A stretch of DNA of 27,656 bases, from contig JBMOLK010000339.1 of the NCBI GenBank assembly GCA_049325575.1, positions 1 through 27,656 on the forward strand, in the 5' to 3' direction. Below, piece by piece: positions 8,573 to 15,359 of this stretch. The translations under genes and the position numbers were made by a program. The stretch's first letter is position 1. Each line of letters starts with the position of its first letter. This DNA is from JBMOLK01 sp049325575. GTDB taxonomy: Bacteria > Bacillota > Clostridia > Acetivibrionales > Acetivibrionaceae. The notes below the pieces were generated by a model. It saw nothing but the letters and a program-made list of their open reading frames with translations, did no database searches and was not told the origin of the DNA.

Positions 8573-8613
8573 AAAAGGCTTTATAAGGACTGCAGCCCAT
8601 TATAAAGCCTTTT
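8573..8613 (-). terminator. Strong hairpin terminator of the 61-residue gene
   Basis: A 14-base perfect inverted repeat AAAAGGCTTTATAA (8573-8586) / TTATAAAGCCTTTT (8600-8613) has a 13-base loop. On the minus strand it ends in six T and begins three bases after the TAA stop of the small gene at 8617-8802. The plus strand also has a T-rich tail, so it may work both ways. Confidence 0.85.
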
Positions 8614-8616
8614 CTT

Positions 8617-8802
8617 TTAGAGCTTGTCACTCATTTTTCTTTTTCTGTCCTTTCTACCCATGCCAGGCGTTGCCAAAGATTCAACCTGCGCTTTTTGTGA
8701 CTGAACTTCTCTTGGCTGCGGTACACCTTGAGGCCTTCTTAGCTCTGTTGCAAACTCTTCTCTTGCAAAATCCTTTTTATTCCTGTATATATCTTTAGTC
8801 AT
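8617..8802 (-). CDS. Small basic Gln/Arg-rich protein, possibly a gamma-type spore protein
   Basis: A 61-residue frame starts at ATG 8802, nine bases after AGGGGTG, and stops three bases before a strong hairpin terminator, so it is a complete, well-bounded gene. The product is soluble and very rich in Arg, Lys, Gln and Glu, with no cysteine or membrane segment. The E-F-A-T-E-L stretch followed by Gln- and Arg-rich sequence (R-E-V-Q-S-Q-K-A-Q) loosely recalls gamma-type small acid-soluble spore proteins, which carry E-F-A-S-E-T blocks and Gln-rich tails. This resemblance is weak. No clear SigF/SigG promoter is visible upstream. Otherwise hypothetical. Confidence 0.6.
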   Translation of the reverse strand: MTKDIYRNKKDFAREEFATELRRPQGVPQPREVQSQKAQVESLATPGMGRKDRKRKMSDKL

Positions 8803-8912
8803 GATATTTACACCCCTGAATAATTTGTTTGGTTATACATCAAAGATATTTTTTGCGCTTTTGGAGTGATTTATTTAGATAAAAGAGAGAAGACAGTAAT
8901 TAACACTGGCTA

Positions 8913-9047
8913 ATGAATTATTCTAAAATTACTAATTATAGTACAAACAAGGTGCAATTTGTATTTGAATTGGGCGCAAGATATGCGTATAATTATTTTA
9001 AGGAACCTATAGATTTAGAAGAAATAAACCGTAAGGATTTAATATAA
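8913..9047 (+). CDS. Possible 44-residue hypothetical protein
   Basis: An open frame of 44 codons from ATG 8913 to TAA 9045-9047. The translation has a protein-like composition (F-E-L-G-A-R-Y-A-Y-N-Y-F-K, then an acidic stretch and a basic end). No Shine-Dalgarno sequence precedes the ATG, and an in-frame TAA lies 12 bases upstream, so it is either weakly translated, a remnant of a longer gene, or chance. No family recognised. Confidence 0.25.
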   Translation: MNYSKITNYSTNKVQFVFELGARYAYNYFKEPIDLEEINRKDLI

Positions 9048-9114
9048 AATTATTATAAAGCCAGGATCTGTTAAGTCACAGCCTTGAGCTGGTGGTGTGG
9101 AGCATATCGTTTTT

Positions 9115-9147
9115 CACTTAATGTAAGGTTAAGTCCTTAATTAAGTG
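9115..9147 (+). other. Long hairpin in the leader of the deacetylase gene
   Basis: CACTTAAT (9115-9122) pairs with ATTAAGTG (9140-9147), and inside it TAAGG (9124-9128) pairs with CCTTA (9135-9139) around a TTAAGT loop, leaving one bulged G. This makes 13 base pairs. No T-run follows, so it is not a simple terminator. It lies about 90 bases before the start codon. Confidence 0.55.
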
Positions 9148-9237
9148 CATTTCAGGATAATGTGTACTACTCTTATAAGACCGGTTTTCTTCTAGATAGG
9201 TTCCACACTACATAAATACTAAATGGGGGGCATGCAA

Positions 9238-10383
9238 ATGACGACACAATTTAAAATGAAGTTCTGCAAGATTGTTCCTGTAGCTGTATTATCATTATCG
9301 TTACTTCTTTCCGGTTGTTCCAGCAGTACAAAAATAATAGGCGAAAAGAGTGAAACCCAATCTCCTGTCCCAAACTCTGCCGTAGGACAAAGTGACGTGA
9401 CACCAGAAAAATCACCTGAACCCGTCAACCCAACGCCTACACCTGAACCGCAGCCTTCAATAGACCTTCAAACAGTTAAACCTAATGAGGTTGGTAAAAT
9501 TATGGTTGTCATGTTTCATAACTTTGTAGAATCCTTTACCCCTTCAAAATATGACAATGGTGAATATACCACTACCTTCAGTGAATTCAGGAAGCTTCTT
9601 CCCGAGCTTTATGACAAAGGTTACAGGCTTATCAGCATGGATGATTATTTGAATAATAATATATCTGTACCTGCCAGCTGCATACCTATGATATTTACAT
9701 TTGATGACGGTACTTCCGGACAGTTTAACCTGGTGGAGGAAGACGGCAAGCTGGTTGTAAACAAACAGTCTGCAGTAGGTATTATTGAAGAGTTTAACAA
9801 GACCCATCCTGATTTTGGAACTAAAGGTGTTTTTTACGTAAATCTCGGAAATAGTACTTTTGAAGGTAAGGGAACACTGGATCAGAGGCTTAAGTATCTT
9901 GTAGATAAAGGGTTTGAGATAGGTAATCATACCTATACCCATATAAACTTGAAACAAACCAAGAGTGCAGATAAAATACTGGAAGAAGTAGGTGGAAATC
10001 AGAAGAAGATATCTGAATTGATCCCAGGATATAAAATGATGACATTCTCACTCCCATATGGACTTCCGTCCAAAGACCTGCAGCATTATGTCCAAAAGGG
10101 CACATATCAAGGTGTTGAATATGATCACCTTGCTATTATGGAAGTTGGATGGGACCCTGCACTTTCCCCCGTTAGCAGGAAGTTTAACCCGCTTTCTACA
10201 CACAGGGTCAGGGCATCCGGGATAAAGCCGGTGGATGCAGACCTGGCATGGTGGATAAAGAATCTTTCAAGAAGTGAGCAGTATGTCAGCGATGGTAATC
10301 CGGAAACAGTAACGGTACCCCAAGCCAAGGAAGAAAATGTGGATAAAGACAAGCTTAAGGGTAAAAAACTCATAACCTACTAA
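9238..10383 (+). CDS. Lipoprotein polysaccharide deacetylase (NodB-type, carbohydrate esterase 4)
   Basis: Probable extracellular metal-dependent deacetylase acting on peptidoglycan or another N- or O-acetylated polysaccharide, anchored by lipid. The signal ends in a lipobox L-L-S-G-C (Cys27), followed by a Pro/Thr/Glu-rich spacer to about residue 75. The NodB domain shows T-F-D-D (154-157) with the catalytic Asp and metal Asp, and H-T-Y-T-H (231-235) with the two metal His. About 30 extra residues sit between T-F-D-D-G and the next strand (F-Y-V-N), longer than in simple NodB proteins. Possible starts lie at 9223, 9232 and 9238; only 9238 has a properly spaced G-rich ribosome site (9226-9230). 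The gene is flanked by a structured leader and a terminator, so it is monocistronic. The substrate is not known. Confidence 0.9.
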   Translation: MTTQFKMKFCKIVPVAVLSLSLLLSGCSSSTKIIGEKSETQSPVPNSAVGQSDVTPEKSPEPVNPTPTPEPQPSIDLQTVKPNEVGKIMVVMFHNFVESFTPSKYDNGEYTTTFSEFRKLLPELYDKGYRLISMDDYLNNNISVPASCIPMIFTFDDGTSGQFNLVEEDGKLVVNKQSAVGIIEEFNKTHPDFGTKGVFYVNLGNSTFEGKGTLDQRLKYLVDKGFEIGNHTYTHINLKQTKSADKILEEVGGNQKKISELIPGYKMMTFSLPYGLPSKDLQHYVQKGTYQGVEYDHLAIMEVGWDPALSPVSRKFNPLSTHRVRASGIKPVDADLAWWIKNLSRSEQYVSDGNPETVTVPQAKEENVDKDKLKGKKLITY

Positions 10384-10397
10384 ACAGAAAGTTACTA

Positions 10398-10425
10398 AAA
10401 GCATCCAGGCTCTGGATGCTTTTTT
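10398..10425 (+). terminator. Rho-independent terminator after the deacetylase gene
   Basis: GCATCCAG (10401-10408) pairs with CTGGATGC (10412-10419) across a three-base loop, with flanking A/T pairs and a run of six T. It lies 17 bases after the stop codon. Confidence 0.92.
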
Positions 10426-10439
10426 AATGGGCATTTAAT

Positions 10440-10468
10440 TTGCATTAAAAACTATACTATATTATAAT
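10440..10468 (+). promoter_or_regulatory. Probable SigA-type promoter of the 111-residue orphan gene
   Basis: TTGCAT (10440-10445) and a perfect TATAAT (10463-10468) are separated by 17 bases. The start codon of the following gene is about 70 bases downstream. The -35 is poor and the region is very AT-rich, so chance is possible. Confidence 0.4.
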
Positions 10469-10538
10469 TATTATGTATAATATCAAATACATAATATGTA
10501 ATATGTAATATATATAATATTGGTAGGGAGTGTTTCTA

Positions 10539-10874
10539 ATGGATAAGGTTGGTTCCAATAGCAGTTCCGGTAAGACAAAGAAGATTCAAACAGATGTAGA
10601 TGTTAAAAGAAAAGCTGTAAAGCTTGTTATTTCCCATTTGAAAAAGAAGGTATCAAAGGATTTTATCGGGTTGGAACATGTGCAGGAATGGATAGGGGAA
10701 ATGGAAAATTTATTGGAAAAACCCGAATTTGAACTAATCGAATACATTCAAATGAGAAAGAACCTGAATGATGTAATTGAAAGGACATTGGATGAAGAAA
10801 TGCGCTTTAAACTTAGGGATTCCTGGTATAGTTTCGGCAGGGCCCTGGACAAGAAAGTCAAAAAGAACATATAA
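10539..10874 (+). CDS. Hypothetical small helical protein
   Basis: A 111-residue soluble protein with no signal peptide. The first 20 residues are Ser/Lys-rich and probably disordered. The rest is strongly charged and looks alpha-helical, with several amphipathic stretches (E-W-I-G-E-M-E-N-L-L-E-K and R-K-N-L-N-D-V-I-E-R) and a Lys-rich end. The frame is open from a GTG at 10530, but the ATG at 10539 lies correctly after TAGGGAG and is preferred. A weak hairpin follows the gene. I do not recognise the family. A DNA- or protein-binding role would be a guess. Confidence 0.7.
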   Translation: MDKVGSNSSSGKTKKIQTDVDVKRKAVKLVISHLKKKVSKDFIGLEHVQEWIGEMENLLEKPEFELIEYIQMRKNLNDVIERTLDEEMRFKLRDSWYSFGRALDKKVKKNI

Positions 10875-10894
10875 AAGAAAGATATACTTTACAG

Positions 10895-10926
10895 GTCCGG
10901 TAAATACCGGACTTATTCATTTTTAT
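10895..10926 (+). terminator. Probable terminator after the 111-residue orphan gene
   Basis: GTCCGGTA (10895-10902) and TACCGGAC (10905-10912) form a GC-rich inverted repeat, followed by a T-rich but interrupted tail. It lies 20 bases after the stop codon. Confidence 0.6.
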
Positions 10927-11000
10927 GTGGAAATATTATGCACCATAAGGGAAATGGTATATCATATTGATTAAGAAAATATACGAGCGGGGTAATGATT

Positions 11001-11165
11001 ATGATATTAAGACGAAGGTTTTGCAACACATACAATAGGTTAATTGCAAAAATAAGAAAAGATTTGGTTACAAGCTTGCAAAGGAAAGGTGTTCATATTT
11101 CACAAATACACGTAGACTTAAGACAGGATAACGTAAAGTTAAGACTATGCATGAGAGAAGAATAA
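11001..11165 (+). CDS. Small basic hypothetical protein (54 residues)
   Basis: A 54-codon frame runs from ATG 11001 to TAA 11163-11165. A GCGGGG ribosome-site-like sequence lies eight bases upstream; an in-frame ATG at 10995 is too close to it. The product starts with L-R-R-R, is Arg/Lys-rich, has two cysteines, and ends in an alternating hydrophobic/charged stretch (V-H-I-S-Q-I-H-V-D-L) that would suit a beta strand. The stop codon overlaps the first base of a convergent terminator shared with argH, which supports it being a real gene. No family recognised. Confidence 0.5.
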   Translation: MILRRRFCNTYNRLIAKIRKDLVTSLQRKGVHISQIHVDLRQDNVKLRLCMREE

Positions 11166-11192
11166 ATAGTGCAGCGTCCTGCTGCACTATTT
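11164..11192. terminator. Bidirectional terminator between the 54-residue gene and argH
   Basis: AAATAGTGCAGC (11164-11175) and GCTGCACTATTT (11181-11192) form a perfect 12-base inverted repeat with a five-base loop, placed between two convergent genes. The T tails are short on both strands. Confidence 0.75.
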
Positions 11193-11204
11193 ATAGGGAT
11201 CTCT

Positions 11205-12581
11205 TTAAATACCGGATAAAAACTTTCTGCCGTTTTCAATAGAAGACATTATACTTTCCACAGCTGGACCGCCAGGGAGGTTTCTGCCCGACACACACTT
11301 TGAAAGACTAATTTCCTCATAGACATCTTTATCAATCAAACTTGAGAAAGTCTTAAATTCCTCCATGCTTAGCTCATCAATTGCTTTCTTGTTTTCTATA
11401 CAATAAAGCACCATTTTTCCGATGATTTCATGAGCATTTCTAAAAGGTATACCTTTTTTTACAAGATAGTCTGCAATATCAGTGGCATTTGTGAATCCAC
11501 CTTGTGCAGCCTTATACATGTTTTCTTTTTTGACCTTCATTGTTTCAATCATTCTGGTAAACACAGGCAGGCACATTTTGACAGTATCAACTGCATCAAA
11601 AACTGCTTCCTTATCTTCCTGCATGTCCTTGTTGTATGCAAGAGGGAGTGACTTCATTACGGTAAGCAGTGCAATAAGGCTGCCGTAAACTCTGCCCGTC
11701 TTACCCCTGACAAGCTCTGCTACATCGGGATTCTTTTTCTGGGGCATGATACTGCTTCCCGTGCTGTATGCATCATCCAGTTCTACAAAAGCGAACTCGT
11801 GTGAGGACCATAGAATAACTTCTTCACTGAATCTGCTAAGATGCATCATAATAATTGAAAGACACGAGGACAACTCTATCACAAAGTCCCTGTCACTTAC
11901 AGCATCAAGGCTGTTTTCGGTTATTTGATCAAATCCCAGTTCCTTTGCAACCATATGCCTGTCAAGAGGATAGGTTGTTGACGCCAGCGCTCCGGAGCCC
12001 AGGGGCATTATATTTATTCTTTTATAGCAGTCATCGAGTCTTTCCAAATCACGCTTAAACATTTGAAAATATGCCATCATATGATGGGCAAAGGTTATTG
12101 GCTGTGCTCTCTGAAGGTGAGTGTAGCCCGGAAGAATTGTATCAAGATTCTTCTCGGCCAGCCCAATTAATGTTTCTTCAAGTGATACCAGCATATTTTT
12201 GATTTCTAATATTTCGTCTTTTAAATACATTCTGATATCAAGTGCAACTTGGTCATTACGGCTTCTGCCGGTGTGAAGTCTTTTACCTACATCACCTATT
12301 CTTGATATAAGAATCTTCTCAACATTCATGTGAATGTCTTCTGCATCAATTTCAAATTGGACACGACCTTCTTCAATATCTTTAAGTATTTCCTTTAGAG
12401 TATTTTGAATGAGAAGTGAGTCTTCCTCTGAAATAATATTACATTTTCCCAACATTTTAGCGTGTGCCATGCTTCCTAAAATGTCCTGCTTATACATGCG
12501 ACTGTCAAACCTGATGGACGAATTAAAATCGTCCACCGATTTGTCAGTGTTTTTTTCAAACCTTCCACCCCAAAGTTTCAT
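11205..12581 (-). CDS. argH: Argininosuccinate lyase
   Basis: Last step of arginine synthesis: cleaves argininosuccinate to arginine and fumarate in the cytosol, as a homotetramer of the fumarase/aspartase superfamily. It is 458 residues, normal length. The N-terminus K-L-W-G-G-R-F, the T-G-R-S-R-N-D-Q substrate motif, G-Y-T-H-L-Q-R-A-Q-P and the superfamily signature G-S-S-I-M-P-Q-K-K-N-P-D are all present. It starts nine bases after the argG stop and is surely co-transcribed with argG. A terminator follows. Regulation is by the argG promoter and its likely ArgR sites. Confidence 0.98.
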   Translation of the reverse strand: MKLWGGRFEKNTDKSVDDFNSSIRFDSRMYKQDILGSMAHAKMLGKCNIISEEDSLLIQNTLKEILKDIEEGRVQFEIDAEDIHMNVEKILISRIGDVGKRLHTGRSRNDQVALDIRMYLKDEILEIKNMLVSLEETLIGLAEKNLDTILPGYTHLQRAQPITFAHHMMAYFQMFKRDLERLDDCYKRINIMPLGSGALASTTYPLDRHMVAKELGFDQITENSLDAVSDRDFVIELSSCLSIIMMHLSRFSEEVILWSSHEFAFVELDDAYSTGSSIMPQKKNPDVAELVRGKTGRVYGSLIALLTVMKSLPLAYNKDMQEDKEAVFDAVDTVKMCLPVFTRMIETMKVKKENMYKAAQGGFTNATDIADYLVKKGIPFRNAHEIIGKMVLYCIENKKAIDELSMEEFKTFSSLIDKDVYEEISLSKCVSGRNLPGGPAVESIMSSIENGRKFLSGI

Positions 12582-12590
12582 TTTATCACC

Positions 12591-13808
12591 TTATTTGTTT
12601 TTATTCTTTTCCTTCATAAGTGCATTTACCTTTAATGGAAGACCGAAGAGATTGATAAATCCTTCTGCATCTTTTTGATTGTACACAGCATCTCTTCCGA
12701 AGGTAGACAGCTCTTCGCTGTAAAGTGAATAATCGGATTTTGCTCCGGCACTCATAAGGTTACCTTTATAAAGCTTCATTCTTACAGTACCTGTGACTGT
12801 CTCCTGAGTGACATCAACAAAAGCTGATATAGCTTCACGAAGAGGAGTAAACCACTGTCCGTAGTAAACCAGTTCTGCAAACCTTTGAGCTACAACATCC
12901 TTGTAGTGCAGGGTATCCCTGTCAAGGCAGAGGAGCTCAAGCTCTCTATGTGCTGCATAGAGGATTGTACCTCCAGGAGTCTCGTATACACCTCTGGACT
13001 TCATTCCAACCAGCCTGTTTTCCACCATATCAACAATACCTATGCCGTTTTCACCACCTAGCTTGTTTAAAATACTGAGCAGCTCAACCGGACCATACTC
13101 AACCCCGTTAACCTTCTTAGGGATACCTTTTTCAAAGTATATTTCAACATAAGCCGGTTTATCGGGAGCTTTTTCGGGTGAAACCATAAGCTTTAACAGT
13201 TTGTCATACTGAGGCTCATTCCATGGATCTTCGAGATCCTGACCTTCATGGCTTAGATGCCACAGATTCCTATCCATACTGTAATTATCCTTTTTGGTTA
13301 CTGGAATAGGAATATTTCTTGCTTCTGCATATTCTATTGCATCTTCTCTAGATTTAATGTCCCAGATTCTCCAAGGGGCAATGATTTTAAGATGTGGAGC
13401 CAGTGCTTTTACAGTAAGCTCAAATCTAACCTGGTCGTTTCCTTTACCTGTAGCTCCATGAGCTATGGCAGTAGCGCCTTCTTCTATTGCAATTTCTACC
13501 ATTCTTTTAGCAATAATAGGCCTTGCAAAGGATGTACCTAAAAGATATTTGCCTTCATATATTGCTCCTGCTTTTAGCGTAGGGTAAATAAAGTCTGTCA
13601 CGAATGCTTCCTTTAAATCCTCTATATATATTTTGCTGGCACCTGTCTTGATAGCCTTTTCGTTAAGGGGATCAAGTTCTTCACCCTGACCTACGTCTGC
13701 TGCCATTGCAATAACTTCATAATCGTAATTTTCCTTAAGCCATGGAATTATAATTGATGTATCCAACCCGCCTGAATAGGCAAGAATTACTTTTTCCTTT
13801 TGACTCAT
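12591..13808 (-). CDS. argG: Argininosuccinate synthase
   Basis: Joins citrulline and aspartate with ATP to make argininosuccinate in the cytosol. It is 405 residues, normal for the family. The PP-loop A-Y-S-G-G-L-D-T-S is at residues 10-18, followed by the expected G-A-T-G-K-G-N-D-Q, and the S-M-D-R-N-L-W-H substrate-binding stretch lies near the middle. The ATG at 13808 has AAGGAGGT upstream. First gene of argGH. Its promoter, about 100 bases upstream, is overlapped by ARG-box-like palindromes. The carbamoyl-phosphate and ornithine genes of the pathway are not in this window. Confidence 0.98.
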   Translation of the reverse strand: MSQKEKVILAYSGGLDTSIIIPWLKENYDYEVIAMAADVGQGEELDPLNEKAIKTGASKIYIEDLKEAFVTDFIYPTLKAGAIYEGKYLLGTSFARPIIAKRMVEIAIEEGATAIAHGATGKGNDQVRFELTVKALAPHLKIIAPWRIWDIKSREDAIEYAEARNIPIPVTKKDNYSMDRNLWHLSHEGQDLEDPWNEPQYDKLLKLMVSPEKAPDKPAYVEIYFEKGIPKKVNGVEYGPVELLSILNKLGGENGIGIVDMVENRLVGMKSRGVYETPGGTILYAAHRELELLCLDRDTLHYKDVVAQRFAELVYYGQWFTPLREAISAFVDVTQETVTGTVRMKLYKGNLMSAGAKSDYSLYSEELSTFGRDAVYNQKDAEGFINLFGLPLKVNALMKEKNKNK

Positions 13809-13903
13809 ACAAATACCTCCTTAAATATGTTAGAATATATTTTAATAAATATAGTAAGCTTAAACTCAATGTATAAAAGTTAAAGCCTGATTCAATGAGT
13901 TAT

Positions 13904-13932
13904 ATTATACAATAAAATGTATAAATATGCAA
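13904..13932 (-). promoter_or_regulatory. SigA-type promoter of argGH
   Basis: On the minus strand TTGCAT (13932-13927) and a perfect TATAAT (13909-13904) are 17 bases apart. The predicted start leaves a leader of about 90 bases before the argG ATG. An ARG-box-like palindrome covers the -35 and part of the spacer. Confidence 0.7.
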
Positions 13933-13953
13933 TCTAATATATAATTATTCATT
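13916..13953. promoter_or_regulatory. Pair of ARG-box-like ArgR sites
   Basis: Two imperfect palindromes, TGTATAAATATGCA (13918-13931) and TATATAATTATTCA (13938-13951), each differ from the core TGAATWWWWATTCA at two positions. Their centres are 20 bases apart, the helical phasing known for paired ARG boxes. The first overlaps the argG -35; the second overlaps a possible ruvC -35 (TTCATT, 13948-13953). The region is very AT-rich, so confidence is moderate. Confidence 0.55.
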
Positions 13954-14006
13954 AATAAAAAAACTATTTTTAAAATATGGGAAGCTAATAGGAGATGACA
14001 ATACAA

Positions 14007-14495
14007 ATGGTTATAATGGGAATTGATCCCGGATTTGCAATTACAGGCTACGGTATAGTAAAATATGAAGGTAACAAGTTCACCCCAATAGATTATGGGG
14101 CTATTACAACAGAAAGTTCCATGGAACTTCCCAAAAGATTGTTACATCTTCATAATGGGCTTAAAGAGCTCATAGACAGGTATAAGCCCTCTGCCATTTC
14201 TATTGAAGAGCTGTTTTTCAACAAAAATATCAAGACAGCTCTAACGGTAGGACATGGAAGGGGAGTCGCAGTTCTTGCTGCAGCACAGTCGGGTATTGAT
14301 GTCTTTGAATATACGCCCCTTCAGGTAAAACAATCGGTAGTTGGGTATGGTAGGGCAGAGAAGGCTCAAATGCAGCAGATGATAAAAATAATTCTGAATC
14401 TTTCTAAAGTTCCCAAGCCGGATGATGTGGCAGATGCTTTAGCAGTGGCTGTTTGTCACGGGCATTCGTATAAAATGATGAATTATAGAGGATAA
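14007..14495 (+). CDS. ruvC: Crossover junction endodeoxyribonuclease RuvC
   Basis: Dimeric Holliday-junction resolvase that nicks crossed strands during recombination repair, working with RuvAB. The catalytic acidic residues are present: Asp7 in G-I-D-P-G, Glu67 in S-I-E-E-L-F, and Asp140/Asp143 in D-V-A-D-A-L-A. It has 162 residues, normal length. The frame could start at ATG 13995, but that lies right against the AGGAG; the ATG at 14007 gives the usual family N-terminus and a workable 12-base spacing. It heads the plus-strand run ruvC-ruvA-ruvB and is divergent from argG. Confidence 0.95.
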   Translation: MVIMGIDPGFAITGYGIVKYEGNKFTPIDYGAITTESSMELPKRLLHLHNGLKELIDRYKPSAISIEELFFNKNIKTALTVGHGRGVAVLAAAQSGIDVFEYTPLQVKQSVVGYGRAEKAQMQQMIKIILNLSKVPKPDDVADALAVAVCHGHSYKMMNYRG

Positions 14496-14528
14496 TCATA
14501 AAATTAATTGACTTGGAGGAATAGTAAA

Positions 14529-15137
14529 TTGTATGCATATATAAGAGGAAAGCTTGAGTACAAACACAACGAGTATGTAGTTATAGAAGCTAATGGAGTA
14601 GGGTATAAGATATCTACAGCTCTTTCTACAATCGGGAATATTGGCTCTATAGGCGAAGAGGTAAAGGTGTATACACACCTTTATGTAAGGGAAGATATAA
14701 TGAGCCTTTATGGTTTTTCAACCCAGGAAGAACTGGGAATGTTTGAGCTTCTGATAAGTGTTTCGGGAGTTGGGCCTAAAGCAGCAATATCAATATTATC
14801 GTCAACATCACCTTCTAAATTCAGTCTTGCTGTAATAACGGATGACATAAAGACCTTAACCAAAGCTCAGGGAATAGGCAATAAAATGGCCCAGAGGATA
14901 ATTCTTGAGCTAAAGGATAAGATAAATAAAGAGCAGTTGACTCCTGATTTTAACGACAAATTGGAGAAGGCTTCGTTGGATAAGGACAGCTCTAGAGTCT
15001 CTGAAGCCATAAGTGCCCTGATGGTACTTGGATACACTTCGGCAGAAGCAAGTAAGGCAGTTTCGGCAGTTTATTCCGAAGATATGGATCTGGAGACCAT
15101 AATAAAAAATGCTCTAAAAGGGCTGGCAAGAACTTAA
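14529..15137 (+). CDS. ruvA: Holliday junction DNA helicase subunit RuvA
   Basis: Tetrameric junction-binding protein that loads the RuvB motor. The N-terminus Y-A-Y-I-R-G-K-L is characteristic, and the helix-hairpin-helix regions (V-S-G-V-G-P-K-A-A and A-Q-G-I-G-N-K-M-A-Q-R-I) lie near the middle. The C-terminal domain that contacts RuvB is present. The frame runs from 14508, but TTG 14529 lies nine bases after GGAGG and gives a standard 202-residue protein, so TTG is the likely start. It follows ruvC by 33 bases. Confidence 0.95.
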   Translation: MYAYIRGKLEYKHNEYVVIEANGVGYKISTALSTIGNIGSIGEEVKVYTHLYVREDIMSLYGFSTQEELGMFELLISVSGVGPKAAISILSSTSPSKFSLAVITDDIKTLTKAQGIGNKMAQRIILELKDKINKEQLTPDFNDKLEKASLDKDSSRVSEAISALMVLGYTSAEASKAVSAVYSEDMDLETIIKNALKGLART

Positions 15138-15189
15138 AATTAAGGTTTTAGTGTTTTATATAGGATTAAAATAGAATAGATATAGAGAT

Positions 15190-15274
15190 CGAACTGTAAA
15201 AGTAGATAAACAAGATAGGCAAGCTATTTGTATCAAATTAGCGGAGCGAATTATATGTTTATCTTTACAGTTCG
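15190..15274 (+). repeat. Unexplained long inverted-repeat element between ruvA and ruvB
   Basis: CGAACTGTAAA (15190-15200) and GATAAAC (15205-15211), separated by a four-base insertion, pair with GTTTATC-TTTACAGTTCG (15257-15274): 18 base pairs with a four-base bulge. The 45-base loop holds smaller self-complementary parts (ATAG/CTAT near 15216-15228 and AATT/AATT near 15236-15252). No T-run follows. It could be a structured RNA leader of ruvB or a decayed miniature mobile element. Confidence 0.65.
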
Positions 15275-15359
15275 TTATCCCTAGAATAACTGTGTTCAAT
15301 GTATGAGATTCTGATAAGATATCGGTTTTACTAAAAAAGTACCGGTTTGGAGGTTAATT

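Larger units (their letters stand above)
8803..9237. other. Long intergenic region with a possible small ORF and leader hairpins
   Basis: These 435 bases separate the small minus-strand gene from the plus-strand deacetylase. They hold a possible 44-codon frame (8913-9047), a small hairpin CAGC-CTTGA-GCTG (9079-9091) and a larger one at 9115-9147. The last 190 bases look like a structured leader of the deacetylase, but they match no riboswitch class that I can recognise. Confidence 0.5.

Noticed and set aside
8562..8798. Plus-strand 78-residue frame with a good upstream AAGGAGG
   Set aside because: It is antisense to the better-bounded 61-residue gene, passes through a terminator hairpin, and its spacing of about three bases between ribosome site and ATG is too short.
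9061..9237. Known riboswitch (such as cyclic-di-GMP) in the deacetylase leader
   Set aside because: None of the conserved core sequences of riboswitch classes that I can recall is present.
9544..9957. 137-codon minus-strand frame inside the deacetylase
   Set aside because: It is the shadow of a clear NodB-family gene, with no start signal and a composition unlike a real protein.
10490..10520. ATATGTA-type short repeats before the 111-residue gene
   Set aside because: Simple AT-rich low-complexity sequence; no defined unit count or symmetry beyond chance.
13809..13903. T-box or other amino-acid leader in front of argG
   Set aside because: The leader is only about 90 bases and has no T-box sequence or terminator hairpin; ArgR-type sites explain control better.
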